From: CAIJXB01 sp964455905
GTDB lineage: Bacteria; Chlamydiota; Chlamydiia; Chlamydiales; Rhabdochlamydiaceae
Direction: 5' to 3'
Assembly: GCA_964455905.1 (NCBI GenBank)
Contig: CAYVYN010000002.1
Coordinates: 262,409 to 326,408, forward strand
DNA: 64,000 bases
The position numbers were made by a program, and so were the translations under genes. Below, piece after piece: positions 32,956-42,927 of this stretch; the first letter of the stretch is position 1, and every line of letters begins with the position of its first letter. The notes below the pieces were generated by a model, which ran no database searches, had not been told where the DNA came from, and saw only the letters and a program-made list of their open reading frames with translations.

Positions 32956-35451
32956 TTAAGAAGGGGTGATTGTCTCAGTAGTGCCAGGCTCTTCTTTATC
33001 TTTATGAGATCCATCAACAACGCTAATCTTTTGAATTCCCACTAAGATATCTCCTTCATGTAAATTCACAAGACGCACTCCTTGTGTAGAACGACCCATA
33101 ACACGAACTTCCTCTAACGAAATACGGACTGTTTGACCCCCAGCAGACATTAGAATAACACTATCATCATCTTTAACAGAAATGGCTCCGATAACCCCTC
33201 CGTTACGATCACTAGTAATAATAGAGCGAACGCCAACGCCACCTCTATTTGTTTGTCTAAATTCTTCTACTTTAGATCTTTTACCAAATCCATTTTCACA
33301 AACAATCAAAAGAGAATCTTCTTGGTTCACTACTTCACAAGAAACAACAATATCTTTTTCACTGCGTAGAGTAACCCCTTTAACCCCTCTAGCAACTCTT
33401 CCAATAGGACGAGCTAGACTTTGGTCAAAACGAACTGCCATTCCTTCTTTAGTAAAAAGCATAACTTGTTGATTTTCAAAAGTAAGACGAGCAGCTATTA
33501 CTTCGTCACCTTCATCTATATTAATTGCATAAACACCTTTTCTACGAGGAGAATCAAAAGCACTTAATTCAGTCTTTTTGACGACGCCCTGGCGTGTACA
33601 AAGAAGAATGTAAGCTGGATCTGTAAAGTTCTTTACTCGTAAAACAGCAGCTATTTTTTCTCCTTCATGAATTCCTTCTAAAAGGTTCACTACAGCTTTT
33701 CCTTTAGACCTTCTGCTACCTTCTGGTATCTGCCATACTTTTAACCAATAACATCTTCCAAAGCTTGTAAAAATAAGAAGAGAGTCATGGGTAGAAGCTA
33801 CATATACATCCTTAAGACCGTCAGCTTCTTTTTTCATTTCCATGCCAGTAACGCCTTGACCACCCCTTCTTTGTTCTCTAAAGGTATCTACAGGCATTCT
33901 CTTAATATAATCATCTTCTGACATTGTAATAATTACTTGTTCATCAGCAATAAGGTCTTCCATATTGAACTCGCCTTCTGCTGCAACAATTTTAGTTCTT
34001 CGATCTGACAAATGATGTCTTTTAAGTTCTAAAAGTTCATCCTTGATAATACCACGAACAAGCATTTCGCTAGCCAATACGGCTCTAAAATGTGCTATTT
34101 TAGCTAGAAGCTCTCTATACTCAGCTTCAATTTTCTCTCTTTCTAATCCTGTTAACTGGTAAAGCCTTAAATCTAATACAGCAGTAGACTGTCTTTCCGT
34201 TAAAGAATAAAGAGCCATAAGCTGCGTCTTAGCCTCGTCTTTACTAGAACTAGCTCGAATGATTTTCACCACTTCATCTAAATGATCTAAAGCCTTAAGG
34301 TAACCCTCTAAAATATGAGCTCTAGCTTCTGCTTTAGCAAGTTCAAACCTCGTTCTTCTTCGAATTACTTCGATTCTATGCTCCACCCAAGCAACAATAA
34401 ATTGCTTAATATTCATTGTACGAGGTAGCCCCTTATCCAAAGCTAACATGTTACAACCAAAAGTCACCTGCATATCAGTAAATTTATACAGCTGATTAAT
34501 AGTTACATCAGGAATTTCACCTCTTTTAAGTTCGACAACTACACGCATTCCTTGCTTGTCTGATTCATCTCGTATATCAGAAACGCCGGTCATAGCTTTT
34601 TCATTAACAAGTTCAGCTACTCTTTGGATCAGGTTAGACTTACTAATATTATATGGAATTTCGTCTATAACAAGTCTTTGACGGTCGGCTCCTTCCATGT
34701 CTTCAACGCGGATCACACCTCGAAGAGTAATCTTCCCCCTACCTGTATGGTAAGCTTCTTTTACTCCTCTATACCCACAGATAATTCCTCCTGTTGGGAA
34801 GTCTGGAGCTGGCATTAAAGCCATAATTTCTTCAATTGTGGCTTCCTGATTATCTATACAAAATAAAGTGGCAGCTATTAACTCTCCCATATTATGCGGA
34901 GGGATATTTGTTGCCATACCGACTGCAATTCCAGAAGAACCGTTTGCCAATAAATTAGGAAATTTAGCTGGAAATACAGTAGGCTCTGTTTTAGTTTCAT
35001 CATAGTTAGGAACCAAATCCACTGTATCTTTCTCTAAATCTTCCATAAGCGCCATGGAAGAGTGCGTTAAGCGAGCTTCAGTATAACGCATCGCAGCTGG
35101 TGGGTCACCGTCAACAGAACCAAAATTTCCTTGGCCATGAATCAAAGGATGTCTCATGGACCAATCTTGAGCCATACGAACTAATGTAGGATAAATTACA
35201 GTTTCTCCATGAGGATGGTAATCCCCTGAAGTATCCCCGGAAATTTTAGCACATTTACGATGTTTAGAAGAAGGCGATAGGCTTAACTGTCTCATTGCAT
35301 ATAAAATACGTCTTTGTGACGGTTTCAGTCCATCTCGCACATCAGGAAGAGCTCTCGAAATAATAACGGACATCGAATAGCGCAAGTAACTTTCTTTAAC
35401 TTCTTCTTCCACGTTTTTTGGAAGGATAACTTCTCCATCTGTATACGACAT
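32956..35451 (-). CDS. gyrA: DNA gyrase subunit A
   Basis: GyrA is the breakage-reunion subunit. The catalytic Tyr123 lies in AAMRYTEARL. The quinolone-determining region reads YHPHGETVIYPTLVRMAQ, so the positions equivalent to E. coli Ser83 and Asp87 are Thr84 and Pro88. The C-terminal beta-pinwheel contains repeated blades and a GyrA-box-like segment (EQRRGGQGVTGM). The 831-residue length is normal. It starts 17 bp after the gyrB stop and is followed by tmk. A basic/acidic tail ends the protein. Confidence 0.95.
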   Translation of the reverse strand: MSYTDGEVILPKNVEEEVKESYLRYSMSVIISRALPDVRDGLKPSQRRILYAMRQLSLSPSSKHRKCAKISGDTSGDYHPHGETVIYPTLVRMAQDWSMRHPLIHGQGNFGSVDGDPPAAMRYTEARLTHSSMALMEDLEKDTVDLVPNYDETKTEPTVFPAKFPNLLANGSSGIAVGMATNIPPHNMGELIAATLFCIDNQEATIEEIMALMPAPDFPTGGIICGYRGVKEAYHTGRGKITLRGVIRVEDMEGADRQRLVIDEIPYNISKSNLIQRVAELVNEKAMTGVSDIRDESDKQGMRVVVELKRGEIPDVTINQLYKFTDMQVTFGCNMLALDKGLPRTMNIKQFIVAWVEHRIEVIRRRTRFELAKAEARAHILEGYLKALDHLDEVVKIIRASSSKDEAKTQLMALYSLTERQSTAVLDLRLYQLTGLEREKIEAEYRELLAKIAHFRAVLASEMLVRGIIKDELLELKRHHLSDRRTKIVAAEGEFNMEDLIADEQVIITMSEDDYIKRMPVDTFREQRRGGQGVTGMEMKKEADGLKDVYVASTHDSLLIFTSFGRCYWLKVWQIPEGSRRSKGKAVVNLLEGIHEGEKIAAVLRVKNFTDPAYILLCTRQGVVKKTELSAFDSPRRKGVYAINIDEGDEVIAARLTFENQQVMLFTKEGMAVRFDQSLARPIGRVARGVKGVTLRSEKDIVVSCEVVNQEDSLLIVCENGFGKRSKVEEFRQTNRGGVGVRSIITSDRNGGVIGAISVKDDDSVILMSAGGQTVRISLEEVRVMGRSTQGVRLVNLHEGDILVGIQKISVVDGSHKDKEEPGTTETITPS

Positions 35452-35468
35452 AACAGTACACTTCTCCC

Positions 35469-37937
35469 TTAAATATCGAGATTCTTAACTGATAGAGCAT
35501 GCTGCTCAATAAATGCTCTTCTAGGAGGAACATCTTCCCCCATAAGCATAGTAAACATATGATCTGCTGCAATAGCATCCGGCAAGGTAACCTTTAAAAG
35601 AGTCCTTTGTTTAGGATCCATAGTAGTCTCCCAAAGCTGATCGGCATTCATCTCTCCTAGTCCCTTATAGCGCTGAATTTCAATGCCTTTTCGACCATTA
35701 ATTCTTAAATGTTCTATTCCTTCTCTTAAAGAATAAATAGGGATTTCACTAGAATCTTCCGATATAACATCAAATAATTTAGCTTCAGCCATAAAATACT
35801 CTTCAAAACTAAATTTAAAATTAGCTAAACGATCTCTCATTTCAGCCATTTTTTCTTCTTCAAAGAGTTCAACAAAAGGAAGACCTTTTGCTCTAAAAAC
35901 AGTCATTTCTTCTGTTCTTTCTGCTTCAGGAATAGAGGCTATTTTTCTTTGATGTTGTTCTTTTTGCAGTTCCTCGTTCATTCTTTTAACTTCTGCAAAA
36001 TCCTCTTCAGAAAAAATAAAACGACTGTTGTCGCCTAAATTCACCTGGAATCTTGGCAACTGACCTTGTTCATTTTTAGCTTTAAGAAACTCTTTAAAAG
36101 GAACTCCTTTTCTCTCAACAGACGCAATGAACGACTCAAGCTCTCTAATTGATTCGATTAAAAGATGAACCTGTTCCTTGTCTAAGATATCACTATGACC
36201 AGTAAGCCTGATCTGAATATCACTAAGACCTAATTTTATAAGGTACTCATCCATTTCTTTTTCGGAGTGAATATATTGTCCTGTCTTCTTTCTTGTTACC
36301 TTATAAAGCGGTGGTCTAGCTATATAAATAAAATTATTTTCGACCAATGCCGGCATATGTCTATAAAAAAATGTAAGCAATAAAGTTCTAATGTGAGATC
36401 CATCGACATCCGCATCCGTCATAATAATAATTTTATGATAACGAAGCTTCTCTAAATTAAAATTACCAGTTCCTACTCCACAACCAAAAGCCGAAATCAT
36501 AGCGCCAACTTCTTGGTTTTGAAGAATTTTTTCTAAACGAGCTTTTTCGACGTTTAAAATTTTACCTCGAATAGGTAAAATAGCCTGAAAACGACGATCT
36601 CTTCCTCCCTTAGCAGAACCTCCCGCAGAGTCCCCTTCCACAATATAAATCTCACAAAGTGAAGGATCTTTTTCTTGACAATCCGTCAATTTACCGGGAA
36701 GTCTTGCGGAATCTAAAACAGTTTTTCTTAAAGTTAACTCTCGAGCCTTTCTTGCAGCCTCTCTTGCTTGAGCAGAAATAATCGCTTTTTCAATGATCAT
36801 TTTCGCTATTACAGGATTTTCTTCTAGGTAGACGGCAATATGTTCTCCCGTAATTTGTTGAACAAGGGCCCCTACATCATTATTACCAAGCTTTTGTTTA
36901 GTCTGTCCTTCAAACTGCGGATTAGGTACTTTTAACGAAATAACTGCAGTCATCCCTTCTCTAATATCATCTCCAGTAACAGAAACTTTTTCGTTTTTTA
37001 ACAAGTTTGCATTTTTGATGTACTGATTAAAAACTCTAGTTAAAGCTGTAGAAAAACCAGAAACGTGCGTTCCCCCTAGTCTTGTAGCGATGTTATTAAC
37101 ATACGAATACAAGGTTTCTGAATAAGTATCATTCCACTGCATAGCGACTTCAAACTCAACAATGCCATCATGAAATTCTTTAGAGCCTTTAATGTATATA
37201 GGCTTATTAAAAATCGGAACTTTGTTCTCATTTAAATAACTAACAAAAGAAACGATCCCACCTTCATAACAAAACGTAGCAGGAGGATGCTCAGTGTCTC
37301 TATCATCAATAAAATGAATAGTAATCCCTCTATTTAAAAAAGCCAATTCTCTCAAACGTTTTAATAAAACATCATATTCAAATACGGTGACAGAAAAAAT
37401 AGTATCGTCAGGCCAAAACGTAACACGAGTACCTGTAGTAGATACTTCTCCCAAGGTTTTTAAATTGTGCTTAGGAATTCCTCTATTGAATTCCATTTCG
37501 TACATTTTTCCACCTTGTTTAACTTCTACAAGCATTTTCTTAGAAAGAGCATTTACACAAGAAACACCGACCCCGTGTAATCCACCAGAAACCTTATACG
37601 TATTTTTATCAAATTTTCCTCCTGCATGCAAAATAGTCATAACTACTTCAAGAGCGCAAACATCTCTACCTTGTTTAATAGACTCTTTCTCATGTTTTCC
37701 TACAGGAATTCCTCGACCATTATCTTCAACGCTCACGCTATGATCTTTATTAAGAACAACAGTAATTTCAGAGCAATGACCAGCAAGAGCTTCGTCAATG
37801 CTATTATCTACAACTTCATAGACAAGCTGATGAAGACCATTGGTATTTATATCTCCAATATACATACCTGGTCTTTCTCGAACTGCCTGCAAACCCTCTA
37901 ATACAGTAATGGAACTGGCATCGTATTCTTTAGTCAT
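35469..37937 (-). CDS. gyrB: DNA gyrase subunit B
   Basis: GyrB is the ATPase subunit. The GHKL fold shows VDNSIDEALAG, VEDNGRGIPVG and GGLHGVGVSCVNALS. The Toprim domain has IVEGDSAGGSAKGGRDR and MTDADVDGSHIRTLL, and the C-terminal IQRYKGLGEMNADQLWETT is the standard end block. The 822-residue length is close to gammaproteobacterial GyrB and includes an extra Toprim-tail insertion. It lies 43 bp after dciA and 17 bp before gyrA on the minus strand. Confidence 0.96.
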   Translation of the reverse strand: MTKEYDASSITVLEGLQAVRERPGMYIGDINTNGLHQLVYEVVDNSIDEALAGHCSEITVVLNKDHSVSVEDNGRGIPVGKHEKESIKQGRDVCALEVVMTILHAGGKFDKNTYKVSGGLHGVGVSCVNALSKKMLVEVKQGGKMYEMEFNRGIPKHNLKTLGEVSTTGTRVTFWPDDTIFSVTVFEYDVLLKRLRELAFLNRGITIHFIDDRDTEHPPATFCYEGGIVSFVSYLNENKVPIFNKPIYIKGSKEFHDGIVEFEVAMQWNDTYSETLYSYVNNIATRLGGTHVSGFSTALTRVFNQYIKNANLLKNEKVSVTGDDIREGMTAVISLKVPNPQFEGQTKQKLGNNDVGALVQQITGEHIAVYLEENPVIAKMIIEKAIISAQAREAARKARELTLRKTVLDSARLPGKLTDCQEKDPSLCEIYIVEGDSAGGSAKGGRDRRFQAILPIRGKILNVEKARLEKILQNQEVGAMISAFGCGVGTGNFNLEKLRYHKIIIMTDADVDGSHIRTLLLTFFYRHMPALVENNFIYIARPPLYKVTRKKTGQYIHSEKEMDEYLIKLGLSDIQIRLTGHSDILDKEQVHLLIESIRELESFIASVERKGVPFKEFLKAKNEQGQLPRFQVNLGDNSRFIFSEEDFAEVKRMNEELQKEQHQRKIASIPEAERTEEMTVFRAKGLPFVELFEEEKMAEMRDRLANFKFSFEEYFMAEAKLFDVISEDSSEIPIYSLREGIEHLRINGRKGIEIQRYKGLGEMNADQLWETTMDPKQRTLLKVTLPDAIAADHMFTMLMGEDVPPRRAFIEQHALSVKNLDI

Positions 37938-37980
37938 ATTTATATACCTTAAAATCCTCTACTTTAGTCTTTTTAGCTTA

Positions 37981-38319
37981 TTAGCCAAGACGAAACACAA
38001 TATTTTGAATCTTAACCGATGGGAATTTTTTTTGCATCTGGATAAGCAACTTTACTTTCTCGTGCTGCATTAACAAACTATAAAGTGAAGAATTTTTCAC
38101 CTTAACAGTTAATATTCCGTTGATGAAAGATACAGCCGTAGTCATGGGAGCTAATCTCTCCCCTATCACCTCAGGCCACGCCAATAAAATTAAATCAGGC
38201 CTATCCTGGAAGCGAAAACTAGCTTTAGCAATCCACTCGGGCAAAAGATCTGATATTTCTTTTCCCGTGGGCTCAATCTCGTCATAATTCCTAGGCGTTC
38301 TTTTCAACTTTCTAGCCAC
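37981..38319 (-). CDS. dciA: DUF721 (DciA-like) protein
   Basis: This small DUF721 protein has the family pattern LPEWIAKASFRFQ...LLAWPEVIGERLAPMTTAVSF followed by NGILTVKVKNSSLYSLLMQ and a C-terminal VKIQNIVFRLG. DciA-type proteins load the replicative helicase in bacteria that lack DnaC. The position next to gyrB is typical. The start is GTG at 38319 because no ATG fits the family N-terminus. It appears to lead the gyrase operon. The 112-residue size is normal for the short form. Confidence 0.82.
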   Translation of the reverse strand: MARKLKRTPRNYDEIEPTGKEISDLLPEWIAKASFRFQDRPDLILLAWPEVIGERLAPMTTAVSFINGILTVKVKNSSLYSLLMQHEKVKLLIQMQKKFPSVKIQNIVFRLG

Positions 38320-38344
38320 TGCACACCCATCGTATCAGACTCAA

Positions 38345-38374
38345 ACTATAGAGAATGACCTCGCAAAATAGCAA
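38345..38374 (-). promoter_or_regulatory. Candidate promoter of the dciA-gyrBA-tmk-holB operon
   Basis: On the minus strand TTGCTA (38369-38374), an 18-bp spacer and TATAGT (38345-38350) end about 25 bp before the GTG start. The boxes match sigma-70-type sites in spacing. The leader would be short. Confidence 0.5.
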
Positions 38375-38508
38375 CAAAAATTATCCAGAAAGAACGCCAA
38401 CTTATCTATTTTTTCACCTTCCATTTTTTTTTAGATTTTAAATTCACAAAAAAAACAACAGACTCTATTCAAAAAAGAAGAAGATAAAATTTAAAACGAA
38501 ACAATTCT

Positions 38509-39981
38509 TTAAAGAAGCCAAGACCTTAAGCCCATAGCAATCAGAAAATAAATAGACATCGATAAGAAATCATTAAACGCCGTAACAATAGGACCCGATG
38601 CAACAGCTGGATCTATGCCAATTCGAACAAAAAATAAAGGAGAAAATACTCCCAGCAAAGTTCCCGCTAAACACGCTCCCATTAACCCCATCCCCACAAT
38701 CACACCAACAGCCGCCGCTCCAAGAGCAGCCTCGGAGGTGCCGATAAAATCAAATAGGTAAACTAGGACTCCACAAAGAACACCAAAAATCACTCCAGCA
38801 CTCAATCCAATTAAAATTTCTTTAAAGATGGCCTCTCCCTTATTTTTTTTTGAAAGCATTCCTGTAGCCATGTTTCTCACCAAAATCGTACTACACTGAA
38901 TACCTATGTTCCCGGACATCCCGGTAATCAAAGGAACAAAAAAAAGAGCAAAAGTCAAAAAACCATCTTCATATCTTTGAAACCAGGTCATAACTCCCAC
39001 ATTCAAAAGACCTGCGCAAAGAGTCACAAAAAGCCAAGGGGCCCTATAAAAAAATCGCTTCCCCAAAGATTCTTGCTCGCTAACCTTTTCTGCAGTACCC
39101 GCCATATTAGCAATAGTTTCATCCGCAATATCTTCAATAGCTTCAACAATATCTTCATGAGCAATAACTCCGACAAGAAGATTTTCAGAGTTTACAACAG
39201 GAATAGCTGAAAGCTGATACCTTTCAGCAAGCTCAACAACTTCTTCCCTAGAAGTTTCTGGATAAACCTTGTGAGCAACTGACTTCATAACCTGCTTAAG
39301 AGGTAGACTTGATGGATTAATTACAAGGTTTCTAGCTGGAACATATCCCTGTAACTCTCCATGGGCATTTAAAACAAAAACCCTATCAGCCAGATCTATC
39401 CCAGGATTATTTCGAACAAATCCAGCCACAGCACCTATAGTCATTTCCATTTGAAAAGCAAAAAACTCATTAGTCATTAAACGCCCAGCAGTATTTCTTT
39501 GATGCTTTTTAATTTCTCGAATTTTTGAGGCTTTAATCGGATCTAATAAATCTAGAATTCTCCTAAAGCGCCTTTCTGAAACATCTTCTAAAACATAAAA
39601 AGCATCATCCGGAGGCATGCTTTCAACTAATAATTTAGTTTCTTCATCAGATATATGCTGAAAAACAGCAACGCGAGTTCTGCTGTCCGTATTAATAAGA
39701 AACTCCATCTTGGCAAAATGCCCAGAAAGATTGTCATATAAAATGGGTCTTTCGACAGCTGGAAGCCTAGATGCAGCGTAAGCCAAGTCTATCGGGGAAT
39801 ACTCAGAAACAATTTTAGCAACATCATGCAAAATAAGAGTTGACGTCTGCTTGTGAAAGGCCGCTTCTAATTTTTCTCCTAAAATATCAGCAAGCTGGGC
39901 TATCTTAGAATCCAACAAATTAGCAGGAACAAGAGACTCCTCCTCTAAAACAGGAGCTTCATCTTCAATAAATCCTTTCAT
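38509..39981 (-). CDS. mgtE: Magnesium transporter MgtE
   Basis: MgtE is a Mg2+ channel. The N-terminal helical MgtE_N superhelix (SMPPDDAFYVLEDVSERRF region), a CBS pair (about 140-270: GRLMTNEFFAF, AIPVVNSENLLVGVIAHEDI) and five transmembrane helices (about 310-490: NIGIQCSTILVRNMATG, IDPAVASGPIVTAFNDFLSM) are all present. The pore helix region with ASGPIVTAFND carries the conserved Asp. The 490-residue length is normal. GGGAGGG precedes the ATG. It lies upstream of the gyrase operon on the same strand, as in classical Chlamydia, and is divergent from typA. Confidence 0.95.
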   Translation of the reverse strand: MKGFIEDEAPVLEEESLVPANLLDSKIAQLADILGEKLEAAFHKQTSTLILHDVAKIVSEYSPIDLAYAASRLPAVERPILYDNLSGHFAKMEFLINTDSRTRVAVFQHISDEETKLLVESMPPDDAFYVLEDVSERRFRRILDLLDPIKASKIREIKKHQRNTAGRLMTNEFFAFQMEMTIGAVAGFVRNNPGIDLADRVFVLNAHGELQGYVPARNLVINPSSLPLKQVMKSVAHKVYPETSREEVVELAERYQLSAIPVVNSENLLVGVIAHEDIVEAIEDIADETIANMAGTAEKVSEQESLGKRFFYRAPWLFVTLCAGLLNVGVMTWFQRYEDGFLTFALFFVPLITGMSGNIGIQCSTILVRNMATGMLSKKNKGEAIFKEILIGLSAGVIFGVLCGVLVYLFDFIGTSEAALGAAAVGVIVGMGLMGACLAGTLLGVFSPLFFVRIGIDPAVASGPIVTAFNDFLSMSIYFLIAMGLRSWLL

Positions 39982-40150
39982 AAAAAACCCTCCCTAACAC
40001 TTAGTCAAAAATATAGACCAGTTGAAGATATTCATAAAGATAAATATTACCCAATACCTTATTCGATAAATAATTCAAAAATTAAAAAATTTTAGTAGCT
40101 TTTTAAGTCTAAATCTCTTAGCATTTTCTTTTTCTTTTAATAGGAGACCT

Positions 40151-41983
40151 ATGTCCACACCAAATAAGTTTAAACCCGAAAAAATTAGAAACATCGCAAT
40201 TATAGCCCACATCGACCATGGAAAAACCACTATGCTCGACGGTCTTTTAAAACAATCGAATGTATTTCGAGATAACGAAAAAGTTCCGGAAAGAGCTATG
40301 GATAGCTACGATCAAGAAAAAGAACGTGGTATCACAATTTTTGCTAAACACACTAGCATCTTTTTCGAAGATTATAAAATTAATATTATCGACACACCTG
40401 GACACGCTGACTTTTCTGGAGAAGTGGAACGCGTTCTTGGGCTTGTCAACTGTGTTCTTCTCCTTGTTGATGCGCAAGAAGGGCCAATGCCACAAACTCG
40501 TTTTGTTCTATCTCAAGCATTAAAAATGGGACTAAAGCCAATCGTCGTACTCAATAAGATAGATAGACCTTTTGCAGATCCAGATAGAGCTCTTAACCTT
40601 ACTTTTGATCTTTTCGTAGAACTTGGCGCAACAGACGAACAACTCGACTTTGCTGTGTGTTACGCTTCTGGACTCGGCGGTTTTGCTGTAAGAGATCTTA
40701 AAGACCCTAGAGTTGACATGAGACCGTTGTTTGAACTTATCATAGAAAAAGTACCACATCCTCCAGGAAACATTGACCTACCTTTTCTTATGCAAGCTAC
40801 AACGCTTAGTTACGACGATTTCGTAGGTAGACAAGCGTGTGGACGAATTCTGGAAGGAGTTGTAAAAAAAGGTCAAACCCTTACTCGTATAGACAAAACA
40901 GGACATCCTACTCAGCACAAAATAGTTCGTATCGAAGGATATTTTGGACTTAAAAAAATAGAAATGGACGAAGGAAGCGTGGGCGATATCGTTAGTCTTT
41001 CTGGAATCCCTGATATTATGATTGGTGATACTCTTTGTGATCCATCTCACGTGGTACAACTACCTCCTATTACGTTAGCTGAGCCAACACTATCTATAGA
41101 AATGATGGTTAACAACTCCCCTATGGTAGGAAAAGACGGAAAACACGTAACAATGAACAAAATTAGAGATAGACTTTTGCTTGAAAAAAGAGCAAACATA
41201 TCTCTTAAAATTGAAGAAGTCGAAGGCGCAGATGATGCTATTCGAGTTTGCGGGCGTGGAGAGCTTCACTTAGCCGTTCTCATCGAAGCTATGAGAAGAG
41301 AAGAGTACGAATTCACACTTTCTAAACCTAAAGTTATTATTAAAAAAATCGACGGTGTAGATCACGAACCTCTTGAAGTAGTACATATAGAAGTTCCTCA
41401 AGAATTCTCAGGCCCTGTTATTGAAGAGATGTCAAAAAGAAAAGGCGAAATGCGTTCTTTAAACACAAACGAACACGATATAACAACCATGGAATTCCTT
41501 ATTCCAACAAGAGGTCTCATGGGTTATCGTAACGACTTTTTAACAGCGACTCGTGGTCTTGGAATTTTAACTTCAATTTTTGATAGTTATGTCCCTTGGA
41601 GAGGAGCTATTCCAGGTAGAGCTCGTGGAGTTCTTATTTCTAACGGCCCAGGAAAAGCCACATCTTACGCTTGCTTTAGCGTACAAGAACGAGGCGCTCT
41701 TTTTGTTGGACATGGAGACGAAGTCTACGAAGGGATGATTGTAGGCCAAAACAGCAGAGATAACGATCTTATAGTAAACGTCACAAGAGGAAAACAGCTA
41801 ACAAACGTTAGAGCCTCAGGTAGTGACGAAAACATAATCTTAGTTCCGCATAGACGTTTCACTCTAGAAGAAGCTATTGATTTTATTGAAGATGATGAAC
41901 AAATTGAAGTTACGCCACATTTCATTCGTATTAGAAAACGTTTTCTAATGGAAAACGAAAGAAAGCGCTCTGGTAAGTCATAA
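40151..41983 (+). CDS. typA: Translational GTPase TypA/BipA
   Basis: TypA is a ribosome-associated GTPase used in stress adaptation. The G motifs are HIDHGKTTMLDGLL, ERGITI, DTPGHADFSGEVERVL and VLNKIDRP. Domains II-V follow, with GRGELHLAVLIEAMRREEYEF and the TypA-specific C-terminal block (RGLMGYRNDFLTATRGLG, GRARGVLISNGPGKATSYA). The 610-residue length is normal. TAGGAG lies 6 nt before the ATG. It is monocistronic with a terminator directly after it. Confidence 0.96.
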   Translation: MSTPNKFKPEKIRNIAIIAHIDHGKTTMLDGLLKQSNVFRDNEKVPERAMDSYDQEKERGITIFAKHTSIFFEDYKINIIDTPGHADFSGEVERVLGLVNCVLLLVDAQEGPMPQTRFVLSQALKMGLKPIVVLNKIDRPFADPDRALNLTFDLFVELGATDEQLDFAVCYASGLGGFAVRDLKDPRVDMRPLFELIIEKVPHPPGNIDLPFLMQATTLSYDDFVGRQACGRILEGVVKKGQTLTRIDKTGHPTQHKIVRIEGYFGLKKIEMDEGSVGDIVSLSGIPDIMIGDTLCDPSHVVQLPPITLAEPTLSIEMMVNNSPMVGKDGKHVTMNKIRDRLLLEKRANISLKIEEVEGADDAIRVCGRGELHLAVLIEAMRREEYEFTLSKPKVIIKKIDGVDHEPLEVVHIEVPQEFSGPVIEEMSKRKGEMRSLNTNEHDITTMEFLIPTRGLMGYRNDFLTATRGLGILTSIFDSYVPWRGAIPGRARGVLISNGPGKATSYACFSVQERGALFVGHGDEVYEGMIVGQNSRDNDLIVNVTRGKQLTNVRASGSDENIILVPHRRFTLEEAIDFIEDDEQIEVTPHFIRIRKRFLMENERKRSGKS

Positions 41984-41994
41984 TATTTAATACA

Positions 41995-42035
41995 ATTTTC
42001 CCCTTAGGATTTATGCCTTTGGGGAAAATTTTTCT
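41995..42035 (+). terminator. Intrinsic terminator of typA
   Basis: ATTTTCCCC pairs with GGGGAAAAT, with inner AGG/CCT pairs, followed by TTTTTCTT. It starts 12 bp after the stop. Confidence 0.8.
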
Positions 42036-42093
42036 TGAAAAATAAATAAACATAAAAAAAAGACGCCGCAAAAATGCGACGTCCTAAAAACAT

Positions 42094-42639
42094 CTATGAA
42101 TTCTTCCATAATCCAATTAAAGATAAAACAATAGCCGTTACACCTACAATATTCAAAATATTATTGTCGTTTATTGTTTGCTCTTTAAGGTCTTCTGGAG
42201 AAAAAACCAATCTCCTTCCCTCTTGAATATCTTTAGAGGGCTTTAATGGAATTTCACTGTCGCCTTCGTCTTCTGTAATAAGATAAAATCGCTGGTTTCC
42301 ACTCTCGCAGTCTGGAATAAGATTTGTTAATACAGAAACCCGATTGCCAATTAAAGAATTAGACATTCCTGGTTTTATGTTTGAAGCAATAATTTCTATC
42401 ACTCTAAATCCCAAGCTAATATTTAAAAGATATGTTTTTTCACTTTTTACTGCATAGGAACTAGAATCAGATTCATAAAGAGCTGCATAAACAACAGTTC
42501 CTATTCGAATATCTAGGTCTTTTAATTTCTGCAAACACTTCCCTTCTGGAATACTTAACGTTTTAAGATAATCTGAAACAATAATTCTATTATTATCAAA
42601 ATCAGCTAAACGAACTGATGTTCTACTCAAAGAAAACAT
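42094..42639 (-). CDS. Tail-anchored protein with a tRNA-binding-type (EMAPII/CsaA) OB-like domain
   Basis: Residues about 40-110 follow the tRNA-binding OB pattern: DLDIRIGTVVYA, then YLLNISLGFRVIEIIAS and SLIGNRVSVLTNLIP (the family has DLRVGxVxxx, LxxxLGxxRxIvSGI and lvGkkVvvvtNLkP). The HP motif of true family members is missing. After a linker, one hydrophobic segment lies at about 160-178 (ILNIVGVTAIVLSLIGLW) with a short tail, so the protein is predicted to be tail-anchored with the OB domain in the cytosol. AGGGG precedes the start. Similar domains occur twice in the 43900-44673 protein nearby, so the three probably derive from one source. RNA binding is inferred from the fold only. 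Confidence 0.65.
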   Translation of the reverse strand: MFSLSRTSVRLADFDNNRIIVSDYLKTLSIPEGKCLQKLKDLDIRIGTVVYAALYESDSSSYAVKSEKTYLLNISLGFRVIEIIASNIKPGMSNSLIGNRVSVLTNLIPDCESGNQRFYLITEDEGDSEIPLKPSKDIQEGRRLVFSPEDLKEQTINDNNILNIVGVTAIVLSLIGLWKNS

Positions 42640-42872
42640 GATATAAAACCCCTACTTTTTTTAAGTCCCTGGACTAAAAATTTTAGAAAAAGAATCAAAA
42701 TTTAAAACAGAGAGTTCTTGAATTTTTTTAAATTCCTACTTACTCTGACCTTTAAATTCGTTAATTGCCTATCAACAGATGCAATAAGAATAGCTAATAA
42801 ATAAGATCACCTATCTACTGAACTTTTTGATAGGAGAGCTGAATCCTTAGCATTCAACACACATAGGGTAGA

Positions 42873-42918
42873 TTTTTTATTGGGGTTCCTATCCAAATAA
42901 AAGAACCCCAATAAAAAA
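42873..42918. repeat. Perfect 16-bp inverted repeat
   Basis: The left arm at 42873-42888 (TTTTTTATTGGGGTTC) and right arm at 42903-42918 are exact reverse complements, with a 14-nt loop. On either strand the arm order is T-run first and A-run last, the reverse of an intrinsic terminator. It sits 10 bp past the stop of the 42928 gene and may be a 3' stabilising hairpin or the footprint of a small mobile element. Confidence 0.7.
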
Positions 42919-42927
42919 TGAGCACAG

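Noticed and set aside
37840..38073. Plus-strand frame across the gyrB start and dciA end
   Set aside because: Antisense to two well-supported genes with no family similarity.
42873..42918. Bidirectional intrinsic terminator
   Set aside because: T-runs lie on the 5' side and A-runs on the 3' side of the stem on both strands, the wrong polarity.
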